Positions 9,733-17,337 of a DNA stretch of 64,000 nt are shown piece by piece. The notes under the pieces were generated by a model. It had not been told where the DNA came from. It was given only the letters and a program-made list of their open reading frames with translations, and did not search any database. The translations under genes and the position numbers were made by a program. The stretch spans positions 1 to 64,000 of the forward strand of contig JAGGYC010000051.1 of NCBI GenBank assembly GCA_021162745.1, given 5' to 3'. Position 1 is the stretch's first letter; every line of letters starts with the position of its first letter. This DNA comes from Desulfuromonas sp. GTDB lineage: Bacteria > Desulfobacterota > Desulfuromonadia > Desulfuromonadales > Desulfuromonadaceae.

Positions 9733-10857
9733 CTAAACCTGCTCTTTAATCTTCGACATCTCCTCGCGCACCATGCTTTCAGCCAGGTCGGGCACCACTT
9801 CCCACACCACCTGCTCAAGGATCGGAGCCGCCAGTTTTTCAATCACTTTACCGGCAATGCGCTCGACAATTTCATTGAGCTGTTCATCGCTGAGGTAGGC
9901 AACACGGGTTTCGACCCGCGCCGGAGTAGCCCCGTAAGCACCTTCGGCGACAATATCATTGGCCTGCAAATCGACGACACCGGCAGGAGCAGCGGTCTCA
10001 ACCACAGCTTCAGGTGCCGGTTCAGGCTCTGTCGAGGTAAAACTATCCAGTGGTGGCAAATCAACCATGGGTTCGGCAGCCACAGGTTCGCTGGTGGCGA
10101 ACGGATCAGCCACAGCAGGCTCCGTAGCTGCAACAGGATCGCTATCAAAAGAAAATTCGCTGATGGGCGGCAGATCGACACTGGTTGTATCATCCTGTTG
10201 CGGTGCAGCAAATGGATCAAGGCTGCTATCGGAGGTTTCTACCGGTTGCGACTCAAACTCAAAGGGTTCGGCAGCGACAGGGGTCTCGACCTCAGCAGGA
10301 GCATCAAAGCTAAATGGATCAGCGCTTGTTGCAGCGGCAGGCTCTGCTGCGGGAACTTCAATCGGAACCAAATCTGGAGCAGCGACATCTGTAGCAGGTT
10401 GGGCTGCAGCCACCTCTTCCAGTGCACCGAGGATATCGTTTTCGACCGGAGCCTGACTCGCTGCCGCTTGCCAGGTTTCAATAACCGGAGCATTGGCCAG
10501 CAGTTCGGCAACTTTATCAACCAGATCCTGCGAACGGAACGGCTTGGTGATCCAACCACTGGCACCGCAAGCCGTGGCCTTGGCCTCGTCGAACGGCTCA
10601 AAGGTTCCGGCCAACAACAACACAGGAACGTTACTCAAATCGGGTTGGTTGCGCACTGCTTCGCACAGTTCGTAACCATCTTTACCGGGCATAAACACGT
10701 CAGCCAAAATCAAGTCGGGGCGCTCATTTTGCGCCATGGCAAATGCATCATCGCCATTGTCGGCAGTCTTGAGCTGGTAGTCTTTATCTGCAAACGTAAT
10801 TTCGATCACCTTTTGAATGGTGACACTGTCATCAGCCAGCAACAACCTTTTGCTCAT
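9733..10857 (-). CDS. Response regulator: receiver, long Pro/Ala/Glu-rich linker, conserved C-terminal segment
   Basis: A 374-aa protein with an intact N-terminal receiver domain (1-122). The acidic pair is D9/D10, the phospho-acceptor is D53 in LILADVFMPGKDG, and the conserved Lys is in WITKPFRS. A disordered Ala/Pro/Glu/Val-rich linker of about 180 residues follows, with repeated phrases such as EPVAAEP and ADPFA. The last 55 residues (YLSDEQLNEIVERIAGKVIE, then WEVVPDLAESMVREEM) look helical. This end resembles C-termini of other deltaproteobacterial single-receiver regulators, but I know of no assigned function. There is no DNA-binding domain and no neighbouring kinase. The start at MSKRLLL is set by GAGGAGG upstream. 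The 422-aa plus-strand ORF here is a shadow. Confidence 0.85.
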   Translation of the reverse strand: MSKRLLLADDSVTIQKVIEITFADKDYQLKTADNGDDAFAMAQNERPDLILADVFMPGKDGYELCEAVRNQPDLSNVPVLLLAGTFEPFDEAKATACGASGWITKPFRSQDLVDKVAELLANAPVIETWQAAASQAPVENDILGALEEVAAAQPATDVAAPDLVPIEVPAAEPAAATSADPFSFDAPAEVETPVAAEPFEFESQPVETSDSSLDPFAAPQQDDTTSVDLPPISEFSFDSDPVAATEPAVADPFATSEPVAAEPMVDLPPLDSFTSTEPEPAPEAVVETAAPAGVVDLQANDIVAEGAYGATPARVETRVAYLSDEQLNEIVERIAGKVIEKLAAPILEQVVWEVVPDLAESMVREEMSKIKEQV

Positions 10858-11222
10858 TCTATGCCTCCTCAGCTTTTCTATATCAATAAAAAGCATGTGA
10901 TTTTGCGGTAGCCAGACTCCAATGTTGTCGCCATAGATGCAAACAACAATCAGTTTTTTCTCATTTTCAAGTGCAAAACGCTAGCATACAGGGGGGTATT
11001 ATGTCAAGAAAGGGATCGACCAAACTCCATCAAGTTATGCACACTTAGCCCGACTTTTTCACAAAGATCGTCGCGAGAAGTCGAGAAGCGCCGTGGATTC
11101 AAGGCACACGCAGGAAAACATTTGCAGGCATACTTGCAGTCTGTCGAAAATGTTTTTCAAGGGTAACGCAGTAGACATGGTACTTCTGGGCTTCGCAGCA
11201 GATTGCTTGTGAGAAATACGGG
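10858..11222. other. Intergenic region containing a decayed long hairpin (11066-11205)
   Basis: No gene is supported here. From 11066 to 11205 the two halves are imperfect inverted repeats. GATCGTCGCGAGAAG and GAAGCGCCGTGG on the left correspond to AATC..TGCGAAG and GAAGTACCATG on the reverse complement of the right half. A better preserved inner stem is AAAACATTT with AAAATGTTTT, around a short GCAGGCATACTTGCAG loop. This suggests an old palindromic repeat or a degenerate structured RNA. On the minus strand TTGACA occurs near 11000 and could be a -35 box for the response regulator gene, but no convincing -10 follows. Confidence 0.5.
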
Positions 11223-12272
11223 CTAGAGTGCCCCCCATGGACTGGGAAGAAAGATTTGCTGATACAATTTCATCGCATAGCGATCCGTCATGCCGGCGAG
11301 AAAATCAATAACACTGACCGACAGGGGATCATCATTGAGACGAACCCCGCCGTATCCCTCCATCACTTGAGGATTTTCCATAAAAAAATCGAACAGTTCC
11401 CTGAGTACCCGCCCCGCTTTTCTGAAATCGTCATGAACACTGGGTACCCGATAGACATGGGTAAATAACCAGTCACGCAGGGCAGTGGTCTGCTCCAACA
11501 CAGTCGGCGATAAAGCAATCTCCAGATGATCGTCGTGCTGTGAAGTGAGAATCAAATCCCAAACCATCGTATTGATTCGTTCAGAATGGCTGGCACCGAG
11601 GTGCTTGAGGAAATCGTCCGGCACCTCATTACATTGGATCACCCCCGAACGAATAGCATCATCCAGATCGTGATTAACATAGGCAATAATATCGGCAAAG
11701 CGGACAATCTGACCTTCGAGGGTTTTCGCTTTCTGACCACTGCAATGGGTATCAACGGAACCGGTCCCCTTGGAGTGACAGAGGATACCGTCGCGGACTT
11801 CAACGGTCAGGTTGAGACCCTGACCATTTTTCTCCAACCGTTCGACCACCCGTATGCTTTGCCGAACATGATGAAAACCGCCGTCTGCCAAGCTGTTGAG
11901 AACCCGCTCCCCGACATGGCCAAAAGGGGTATGGCCGAGATCGTGACCTAAAGTAATCGCCTCGGTAAGATCCTCGTTAAGCAGTAACGCCCTGGCGACA
12001 GTGCGGGCAATTTGTGACACCTCCAGGGTGTGGGTAAGACGGGTACGATAATGATCCCCTTCGGGGGATAAAAAGACCTGTGTTTTATGCTTTAAGCGTC
12101 GAAAAGATTTACAATGTAAAATGCGATCACGGTCATGCTGAAAACATGTTCGAAGCGGACACGGATCTTCTTCAACATCCCGACCGAGACTATTAACACT
12201 TAAACAAGCAAAAGTGGATAACGTATCTTTTTCTCGCTGCTCTATTATGCGACGTATAGTTTGTAAACTCAT
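11223..12272 (-). CDS. dgt: dGTPase-like HD-domain deoxynucleoside triphosphohydrolase
   Basis: A 349-aa HD-superfamily enzyme of the short Dgt-like class. It is expected to hydrolyse dNTPs to deoxynucleosides and tripolyphosphate. Metal-binding motifs are visible: FRRLKHKTQVFL with RTRLTHTLEVSQIAR (His about 80), GHDLGHTPFGHVGE (HD about 108-109) and FADIIAYVNHDLDDA (Asp). The N-terminus (RGRDVEEDPCPLRTCFQHDRDRI-type) also fits the family. Substrate preference cannot be read from sequence. It is transcribed divergently from mucR across an AT-rich 171-bp spacer. Confidence 0.9.
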   Translation of the reverse strand: MSLQTIRRIIEQREKDTLSTFACLSVNSLGRDVEEDPCPLRTCFQHDRDRILHCKSFRRLKHKTQVFLSPEGDHYRTRLTHTLEVSQIARTVARALLLNEDLTEAITLGHDLGHTPFGHVGERVLNSLADGGFHHVRQSIRVVERLEKNGQGLNLTVEVRDGILCHSKGTGSVDTHCSGQKAKTLEGQIVRFADIIAYVNHDLDDAIRSGVIQCNEVPDDFLKHLGASHSERINTMVWDLILTSQHDDHLEIALSPTVLEQTTALRDWLFTHVYRVPSVHDDFRKAGRVLRELFDFFMENPQVMEGYGGVRLNDDPLSVSVIDFLAGMTDRYAMKLYQQIFLPSPWGAL

Positions 12273-12443
12273 AAATCAATCCAAATTATTTATTTTAATT
12301 GTGTAAACTAAGTTTCGATCATCAGAAATTGCATCAAATATGTATGACAACATAAAACTTACATTTTTTCATTTGATTTTGAATAACTTTAGAGTATTAC
12401 ATAATACAAGTTATATTAATTCATACAACTGGAGAAATAAATC
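12273..12443. promoter_or_regulatory. AT-rich divergent control region of dgt and mucR
   Basis: The spacer is strongly AT-rich compared with its surroundings, with runs such as ATAATACAAGTTATATTAATT just upstream of mucR. MucR/Ros proteins bind AT-rich DNA and often repress their own genes, so autoregulation is plausible. A TTGAAT box with a downstream CATAAT or TAATAC exists, but the spacing is not decisive. CTGGAGAAATAAATC before the mucR ATG holds the ribosome binding site. Confidence 0.4.
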
Positions 12444-12866
12444 ATGTCCAAATTATTAGAGATGGCCGTAGGAATTGTATCCGCCCATGCTTCAACCACA
12501 ACGATGACAAAAGAAGACCTCATTGCCGAACTCGCTGAAATCCATGCGACCTTGAAAACAATGGAGAGTGGCGACGTTCCTACGGGTGAAGAGGATAAGG
12601 AACAAGAGCCGGCGGTATCGATGAAAAAAGCCTTTGGCAAAGATAAAGTCTACTGCATGATCTGTGGCAAAGGGATGACCACCCTCGGTCGTCACCTGCG
12701 CATGATTCACCATATCACCCCACAAGAATACCGTAAGCAGTTCGGTATCCCCCGCACCCAGGCGCTGGCCTCTAAAGCCTATTCGGAGCAACGTAAGCAG
12801 ATGGCGATTGAGCGCGGTCTTGGTGAGAAGCTGGCGGCGGCTCGTGCGGCAAAGAAAAAAGTGTAA
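12444..12866 (+). CDS. MucR/Ros-family zinc-finger transcriptional regulator
   Basis: A 140-aa DNA-binding protein of the prokaryotic Cys2His2 zinc-finger family (Ros/MucR). The finger is CMICGKGMTTLGRHLRMIHH (about 71-90), with C-x2-C-x9-H-x4-H spacing as in Ros. It is followed by the conserved TPQEYRKQFGIP segment. The N-terminal helix (about 1-45) probably mediates oligomerisation, as in MucR proteins that act like H-NS. The Lys/Ala-rich tail is typical. Targets are unknown. A strong intrinsic terminator lies about 25 bp downstream. Confidence 0.92.
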   Translation: MSKLLEMAVGIVSAHASTTTMTKEDLIAELAEIHATLKTMESGDVPTGEEDKEQEPAVSMKKAFGKDKVYCMICGKGMTTLGRHLRMIHHITPQEYRKQFGIPRTQALASKAYSEQRKQMAIERGLGEKLAAARAAKKKV

Positions 12867-12892
12867 CCAGAGTAAACTTATAGTTCAGTAAT

Positions 12893-12930
12893 AAAAAAGG
12901 TGCTGCCTTCAAGCTGCACCTTTTTTATTA
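12893..12930 (+). terminator. Intrinsic terminator of mucR
   Basis: AAAAAAGGTGC, a loop of about 12 bases and GCACCTTTTTT form a stem with flanking A and T tracts 26 bp past the stop codon. It is symmetrical enough to work in both directions. Confidence 0.9.
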
Positions 12931-12949
12931 CGATTAAACGATCAGCTTT

Positions 12950-13190
12950 CATAGGTCTGGTTAGCGGAGCGTAACCCGACAACTGTGGATCCAAAACCAT
13001 TAAAACCAAGATCAAGTTCGCGGGTTTCGTCCCGCAGCCGACGTACTTTTTTGAAGGGCCACAAAAAAGTAAGCAAAAATGGCCTTTAAGATCGGCCATC
13101 CGGGGGGTCGCAAACCCACTTACGATGAGTCGTTTTCCGTTATGCTTCACCTTGGCGGCAAGTCGCCCTTTAGGTCGACTGAGTTTTCTC
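12950..13190 (-). repeat. Dispersed structured repeat, copy A (minus orientation)
   Basis: This is a member of the family also found at 17.1, 36.5, 47.2 and 61.6 kb. It begins with a slightly mutated REP palindrome (12953-12980). The core phrase then appears in reverse orientation: ATCAAGTTCGCGGG, GTCCCGC, CGACGTACTTTTTT and AAGTAAGCAAAAATGGC. The far half has diverged. It fills the spacer between the convergent mucR and DUF2914 genes. No protein gene is credible in this interval. Confidence 0.8.
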
Positions 13191-13310
13191 TTTTTACAAG
13201 CTACAGCATTGAATAACTTGATAGAGTATCGCCCTCTACTTTTTCCGTGGCATCGTTATGCAACATCTTGTGGGCGTTATACGGAATATTATCGCTTTTT
13301 CGATACCTCG

Positions 13311-13340
13311 TAGGTCGGGTTAGCGGAGCGTAACCCGACA
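13311..13340. repeat. REP-like palindrome
   Basis: TAGGTCGGGTTAGCGGAGCG followed by TAACCCGAC is a palindrome with 9-bp arms (GTCGGGTTA / TAACCCGAC). The same unit borders repeat copies A, C and D. REP units of this kind are usually mobilised by RAYT (Y1 transposase) proteins, but no such gene is in the window. Confidence 0.85.
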
Positions 13341-13348
13341 ACTCTACA

Positions 13349-13735
13349 TTAAAAAATCGAAAATGGAACAATCAGTAACGGCTCGCCATCGGCATTGAGC
13401 ACTTCGACACGCCATACCCCTTTCCATTGAGAAAAAATCTGTTTTGATGACCAGGTTCTCCAACTGGAGGAACGCACCGGCAAGCGAACCCGTGCCAGTT
13501 CCTGATCTTCGTGATACCAGACATGGGTAACCCAGGTATCCTCAGTTGCGCCGATGATATGGACAAAACAGTACAGCTGATCGATACCGGCAGGAACCGT
13601 ATTAAGTGAATCCAGCGGCGCACGATTAACAATCTGAGTGGTAATCGTCGCCTCTTCAATTTCCAGTGCACAGGCTACGCCAGAACCGACAACCATCATG
13701 ACAAGCCCGAACAGGGCAATTTTCCATTTCGACAT
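13349..13735 (-). CDS. Exported DUF2914 protein
   Basis: A 128-aa secreted or periplasmic protein of unknown function. The hydrophobic signal peptide (about 5-24, IALFGLVMMVVGSGVACA) is followed by one DUF2914 domain. The family pattern is visible in YCFVHIIGATEDTWVTHVWYH and in the WRVEVLNADGEPL end. The ORF-track start 80 codons upstream lies inside deoB. The ATG at 13735 is supported by GGGAGG eight bases upstream. It lies 40 bp downstream of deoB and may be co-transcribed with deoCB. The function is not known. Confidence 0.85.
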   Translation of the reverse strand: MSKWKIALFGLVMMVVGSGVACALEIEEATITTQIVNRAPLDSLNTVPAGIDQLYCFVHIIGATEDTWVTHVWYHEDQELARVRLPVRSSSWRTWSSKQIFSQWKGVWRVEVLNADGEPLLIVPFSIF

Positions 13736-13775
13736 AAAACCTCCCAAGTGTTGCGGCAACACATAAAGCAGATGC

Positions 13776-14957
13776 TCAGCGAGCAAGCAGTTGACCGAGA
13801 AAACTTTGCCCGGCAAGACCCGAAACGGCAAAATTTTCGGCCAGGGTGGCCGCCACATCGCTGAAACTGTCGCGGGTTCCCAGCGCAGTTGCCGCCGCCA
13901 GCTGCGGATGCCACGCCAACAGCGGCACGTATTCCCGGCTATGATCGGTACCGGCGGTGGTGGGATCGCAACCATGATCCGCCGTAATCAACAACAGATC
14001 ATCGTCATCCAAGCGGGGCAAAAATGTGCCGAGCCAGCCATCAAACTCCTGTAGCGCCATGGCAAATCCCGCCACATCACGACGATGTCCGTAGAGCATA
14101 TCATAATCGATCAGGTTGGCAAAAACCAGCCCACGCTCCAGTTGCTCAAAAGCGAGACGAATCTTGTCCATACCATCGGCGTTATCGCGACTGGGGTAAT
14201 GACTGCTGATCCCTCGACCACAGTAGATATCCTGAATTTTACCGACGGCGGTAACGTCAATCCCCTGTTCAGCCAACTGATCAAGTACCAGAGGTGGCGG
14301 CTGAATGGAAAAATCGTGACGATTAGCGGTGCGTTTGAAATCGGCGGCAGAAGTACCGATAAATGGCCGCGCAATCACCCGTCCCACCTGATATGGATCG
14401 AGCACCTGACGCATCTGTCGACACAGTTCATACAGCTGTTGCGGTGCCAATACCTGTTCATGGGCGGCGATCTGGAACACCGAATCGACGCTGGTATAGA
14501 CAATAGGACGACCAGTGGCCAGATGCTCCTCGCCAAGGCGGGCGATAATTTCGGTACCACTGGCCACCACATTACCCAATGGTTCAACACCGGCAATGGC
14601 AGTAAATGCGGCAATAATCTCTGCCGGGAATGCCTGCGGGTAGGTAGCAAACGGCTCTTCAAGCACCGCTCCGGCAATCTCCCAGTGACCGGTGGTGCTG
14701 TCTTTGCCGGCACTGAGCTCGGCCATCCGCCCCCAGGCCGCCTGCGGCTTTTCAGCGGCGGGAACTCCGGCCATTTCGACAATATTACCCAGGCCCAGCC
14801 GTTGCAGAGTGGACAGGCTCAGAGCGGCACCGTGCTCGGCAACATAACCGGCAACGTGCCCAAGGGTATTGGCACCACTGTCGCCGTAGCTGGCGGCATC
14901 GGGCAGGGATCCGCAGCCAACGCCATCGAGGACGATCAGCACCACCCGCTTAAACAT
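13776..14957 (-). CDS. deoB: Phosphopentomutase
   Basis: A 393-aa alkaline-phosphatase-superfamily enzyme that interconverts (deoxy)ribose 1-phosphate and 5-phosphate, feeding DeoC. The metal-binding starts VLIVLDGVGCGSLPDA and GDSGANTLGH, the phospho-acceptor region GKDSTTGHWE, and the C-terminal ITADHGCDPTTAGTDHSREY are all intact. It overlaps the end of deoC by 8 bp, so the two are translationally coupled. Length and motifs are normal. Confidence 0.97.
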   Translation of the reverse strand: MFKRVVLIVLDGVGCGSLPDAASYGDSGANTLGHVAGYVAEHGAALSLSTLQRLGLGNIVEMAGVPAAEKPQAAWGRMAELSAGKDSTTGHWEIAGAVLEEPFATYPQAFPAEIIAAFTAIAGVEPLGNVVASGTEIIARLGEEHLATGRPIVYTSVDSVFQIAAHEQVLAPQQLYELCRQMRQVLDPYQVGRVIARPFIGTSAADFKRTANRHDFSIQPPPLVLDQLAEQGIDVTAVGKIQDIYCGRGISSHYPSRDNADGMDKIRLAFEQLERGLVFANLIDYDMLYGHRRDVAGFAMALQEFDGWLGTFLPRLDDDDLLLITADHGCDPTTAGTDHSREYVPLLAWHPQLAAATALGTRDSFSDVAATLAENFAVSGLAGQSFLGQLLAR

Positions 14958-15627
14958 GGCTCACCTGCGCGGCCAGCCACTGGTCAACAATCAGCGCCGT
15001 AGCGCTGCAACCGATGCGGGTAGCTCCAGCATCGACCATGGCCTGAAACGCCACATAATCGCGGATACCACCGGCGGCCTTGACACCGATACGGCCTGCG
15101 GCCACGCGCGATAGCAGGGCGACATCGTCCAGGGTTGCCCCGCTGGGGCCAAAACCGGTGGAGGTTTTGACGTAGGCCGCACCACTGGCCACCACCGCTG
15201 CGGTGATGGCGGTTTTCTGGACATCATTCAGGTAACAACATTCGATAATCACCTTGAGGGTGCGGCCATCACAGGCGCGGTTTATCTCGGCGATCTCATC
15301 CTGAATAGCAGCGATCTTACCTTCCTGTGCCCAACCAGCATGGATCACCATATCAATTTCAGCGGCACCAAGGGCGCAGACTTCGGCAGCGGCAGCGACC
15401 TTACAGGCACTGGTTTCATAACCGAGGGGAAAGCCGATCACCGTGCCGACAGCAACCTCGGAACCATGCAGCAGGTCGCCGACCAACGCCAGCTGAGATG
15501 GCGGCACACACACGGAGGCACAACCCAGCTCTACCGCTTCTTCGCACAGTTGTTCAAAATCAGCTGCGGTAGCGGTGGGTTTGAGCAGGGTATGGTCAAT
15601 CAAGCGTGCTGGGGAGTTCTCCAACAT
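14950..15627 (-). CDS. deoC: Deoxyribose-phosphate aldolase
   Basis: A 225-aa class I aldolase that splits 2-deoxyribose 5-phosphate into glyceraldehyde 3-phosphate and acetaldehyde. The Schiff-base lysine lies in AYVKTSTGFGPSGATLDD and the partner lysine in GVKAAGGIRD. The N-terminus IDHTLLKPTATAADF is typical. It is the first gene of deoC-deoB. The acetaldehyde it makes could be used by a CoA-acylating dehydrogenase such as the one at 57.5 kb, though that is inference. A terminator-like hairpin stands only about 23 bp before its start codon. Confidence 0.97.
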   Translation of the reverse strand: MLENSPARLIDHTLLKPTATAADFEQLCEEAVELGCASVCVPPSQLALVGDLLHGSEVAVGTVIGFPLGYETSACKVAAAAEVCALGAAEIDMVIHAGWAQEGKIAAIQDEIAEINRACDGRTLKVIIECCYLNDVQKTAITAAVVASGAAYVKTSTGFGPSGATLDDVALLSRVAAGRIGVKAAGGIRDYVAFQAMVDAGATRIGCSATALIVDQWLAAQVSHV

Positions 15628-15647
15628 GATAAACCGATCCTTTCATA

Positions 15648-15676
15648 GCAAAAGCCCGCTAACGCGGGCTTTTGGG
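15648..15676 (-). terminator. Terminator-like hairpin immediately upstream of deoC
   Basis: AAAAGCCCGC, loop TAAC and GCGGGCTTTT form a perfect 10-bp stem with a T tract on both strands. On the minus strand it precedes the deoC ribosome binding site (GAAAGGAT). It may end argJ transcripts or act as an attenuator if the deoCB promoter lies upstream. Confidence 0.75.
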
Positions 15677-15707
15677 GCTATATAATTACCTGATTAGCAT
15701 CCATCTT

Positions 15708-15832
15708 TCACTGGATTCCTTCTCCTTGGGGAGAAGGTGGCCGAAGGACGGATGAAGGGAGCTTTTGAATGTATCCATCTTGAAAAATCCCCCTCACCCC
15801 GACCCTCTCCCCAAGGAGAGGGAGATTTTTAT
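15708..15832. repeat. Inverted pair of CTCTCCCC-type intergenic repeats
   Basis: Two pyrimidine/purine blocks face each other. CCTTCTCCTTGGGGAGAAGG with GGACGGATGAAGGG lies on the left, and CCCCCTCACCCCGACCCTCTCC with AAGGAGAGGG on the right. Each is itself a hairpin. On the minus strand, the right block followed by GGGGGATTTTT could also terminate argJ. A related structure occurs at 23.87-23.97 kb. This type of sequence is common between genes in many bacteria. Confidence 0.7.
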
Positions 15833-15874
15833 AAACAGCGGAAGATCAGTGCTAATCTGTTTAAAACATAAATA

Positions 15875-17059
15875 TCAAGTGCGGTAATCGGCATTGATCT
15901 TGACATAGTCGTAGGTCAAGTCCGAGGTGTAATAGCTGGAACAGCCGTCGCCAAGATGGAGATCCACCGTGACACGGAACTCGGCCTGCTTCAGAACCTG
16001 AGTAGCCAGCTCTTCATCAGCGGCACCGGTGGTCAAACCATCACGCACCACCTGAATATCATCGAAGAAGATATCGATCCGATTGGGATCAACTTCCACA
16101 CCGGAGTAACCAACGGCAGCGATAATGCGCCCCCAGTTGGCATCTTCACCAAAAAAGGCGGTCTTCACCAGGCTGGAGGTAGCAACGCTGCGGGCAGCAA
16201 TTTTCGCCTGGTCATCATCTTCGGCACCACACAGATCAATCTGCACCAGCTTGGTTGCCCCCTCACCATCGCGAACAATCATCTTGGCCAACTCCAACAA
16301 CACATCAAGTACGGCAGCCGAAAACAACTCGGCCTCTTCGCTCTGCGGTTGAATCTCGACGTTACCGGCTTGGCCATTGGCCAGAACCAGTACCATGTCG
16401 TTGGTGGAGGTATCGCCATCGACGGTGATGGAATTAAACGAATCATCCACCGCCTCGCGCAGCACCGGCTGTAGCAACTCCGGCGCCACGGCGGCATCGG
16501 TCATCACAAAGCCGAGCATGGTTGCCATGTTGGGATGGATCATCCCCGCCCCTTTGGCCACGCCAAGAACGGTGCACGATTGCCCTTCAATCTCGAAAGT
16601 TCGACTGGCAGTTTTACTGAAGCTGTCAGTGGTCATGATGGCGTCGGCAACAGCCGCAGCCTGATCAGCAGCCAAGACACCACACAGGGTCGGGATGGCT
16701 GAGATCAATCGTTCGACGGGCAGCGGCACACCGATCACCCCAGTGGAAGCCACGGCCACCAGCGACGCGTCGATCTGCAACGCCGCAGCCAATTCGGCAC
16801 TGCTGGCCCGAGCATCGGCCAGCCCCTGCTCACCGGTACAGGCATTGGCGTTACCACTGTTGATCAGTACCGCCTGACATTGACCGGCGGCAATCCGCGG
16901 TTTCGTGACAATCAGCGGCGCAGCGATCACCTTATTTTTTGTAAAAACACCGGCGCAGTTGGCTGGAGTATCTGACACAATCAGCGCACAGTCGTTACGT
17001 CCCGGTGCCTTGATGGCCGCTTCGGCCACTGCAAACTTAAATCCCTTGACTTCAGTCAT
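15875..17059 (-). CDS. argJ: Bifunctional ornithine acetyltransferase / N-acetylglutamate synthase
   Basis: A 394-aa enzyme of arginine synthesis. It moves the acetyl group from N-acetylornithine to glutamate and, in bifunctional forms, also makes N-acetylglutamate from acetyl-CoA. It self-cleaves before the Thr of ASTGVIG (about 180) into alpha and beta chains, and that motif is intact. NSGNANACTG and DGDTSTNDM are also conserved. The ORF-track start is 26 codons too early. The ATG at 17059 follows GGGAG. It is separated from secA by a dispersed repeat, so it is probably its own unit. Whether it is mono- or bifunctional cannot be told here. Confidence 0.96.
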   Translation of the reverse strand: MTEVKGFKFAVAEAAIKAPGRNDCALIVSDTPANCAGVFTKNKVIAAPLIVTKPRIAAGQCQAVLINSGNANACTGEQGLADARASSAELAAALQIDASLVAVASTGVIGVPLPVERLISAIPTLCGVLAADQAAAVADAIMTTDSFSKTASRTFEIEGQSCTVLGVAKGAGMIHPNMATMLGFVMTDAAVAPELLQPVLREAVDDSFNSITVDGDTSTNDMVLVLANGQAGNVEIQPQSEEAELFSAAVLDVLLELAKMIVRDGEGATKLVQIDLCGAEDDDQAKIAARSVATSSLVKTAFFGEDANWGRIIAAVGYSGVEVDPNRIDIFFDDIQVVRDGLTTGAADEELATQVLKQAEFRVTVDLHLGDGCSSYYTSDLTYDYVKINADYRT

Positions 17060-17112
17060 GGTTGAACTCCCTGGTGGGCATTGCCCACCCTTGCTTATTA
17101 GTATCATGATGG

Positions 17113-17325
17113 TCCATGATGAAATACCATCAATCAAATACGTGCGGGCCGCAAAAGATCAGGCCCGCCTCGCAGTTCGGGTGGTTACGCAATCCGCACA
17201 CTGAAACAGTTAACGCTACAGTTGGTTGCTTTGGTTCTAAAAGCCATTTTTGCGTACTTTTTGGGGCTTAGCAAAAAGTACGTCACCAGCGGGGCGAGTC
17301 CCGCGAACTTGATCTTTGGTTTCCA
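17113..17325 (+). repeat. Dispersed structured repeat, copy B
   Basis: The copy starts with CATGATGAAATACCATCA. It then carries the perfect hairpin GCGGGCC/GGCCCGC (17144-17168), the phrase AAAAGCCATTTTTGCGTACT and CTTTTTGGGGCTTAGCAAAAAG, and ends GCGAGTCCCGCGAACTTGATC. It lies between secA and argJ. No REP palindrome flanks it. The ORF starting at 17222 here reads through the repeat into secA and is not a gene. Confidence 0.85.
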
Positions 17326-17337
17326 AGGTTCAGAAAT

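Noticed and set aside
11066-11205. Possible cyclic di-GMP (GEMM) riboswitch, because of CACGCAGG and the nearby signalling gene
   Set aside because: The rest of the GEMM consensus and its two-stem layout are not present; the segment is better described as a decayed palindrome.
13736-13975. 80-codon N-terminal extension of the DUF2914 ORF
   Set aside because: It overlaps the end of deoB in another frame, while the internal ATG at 13735 has GGGAGG and begins a proper signal peptide.
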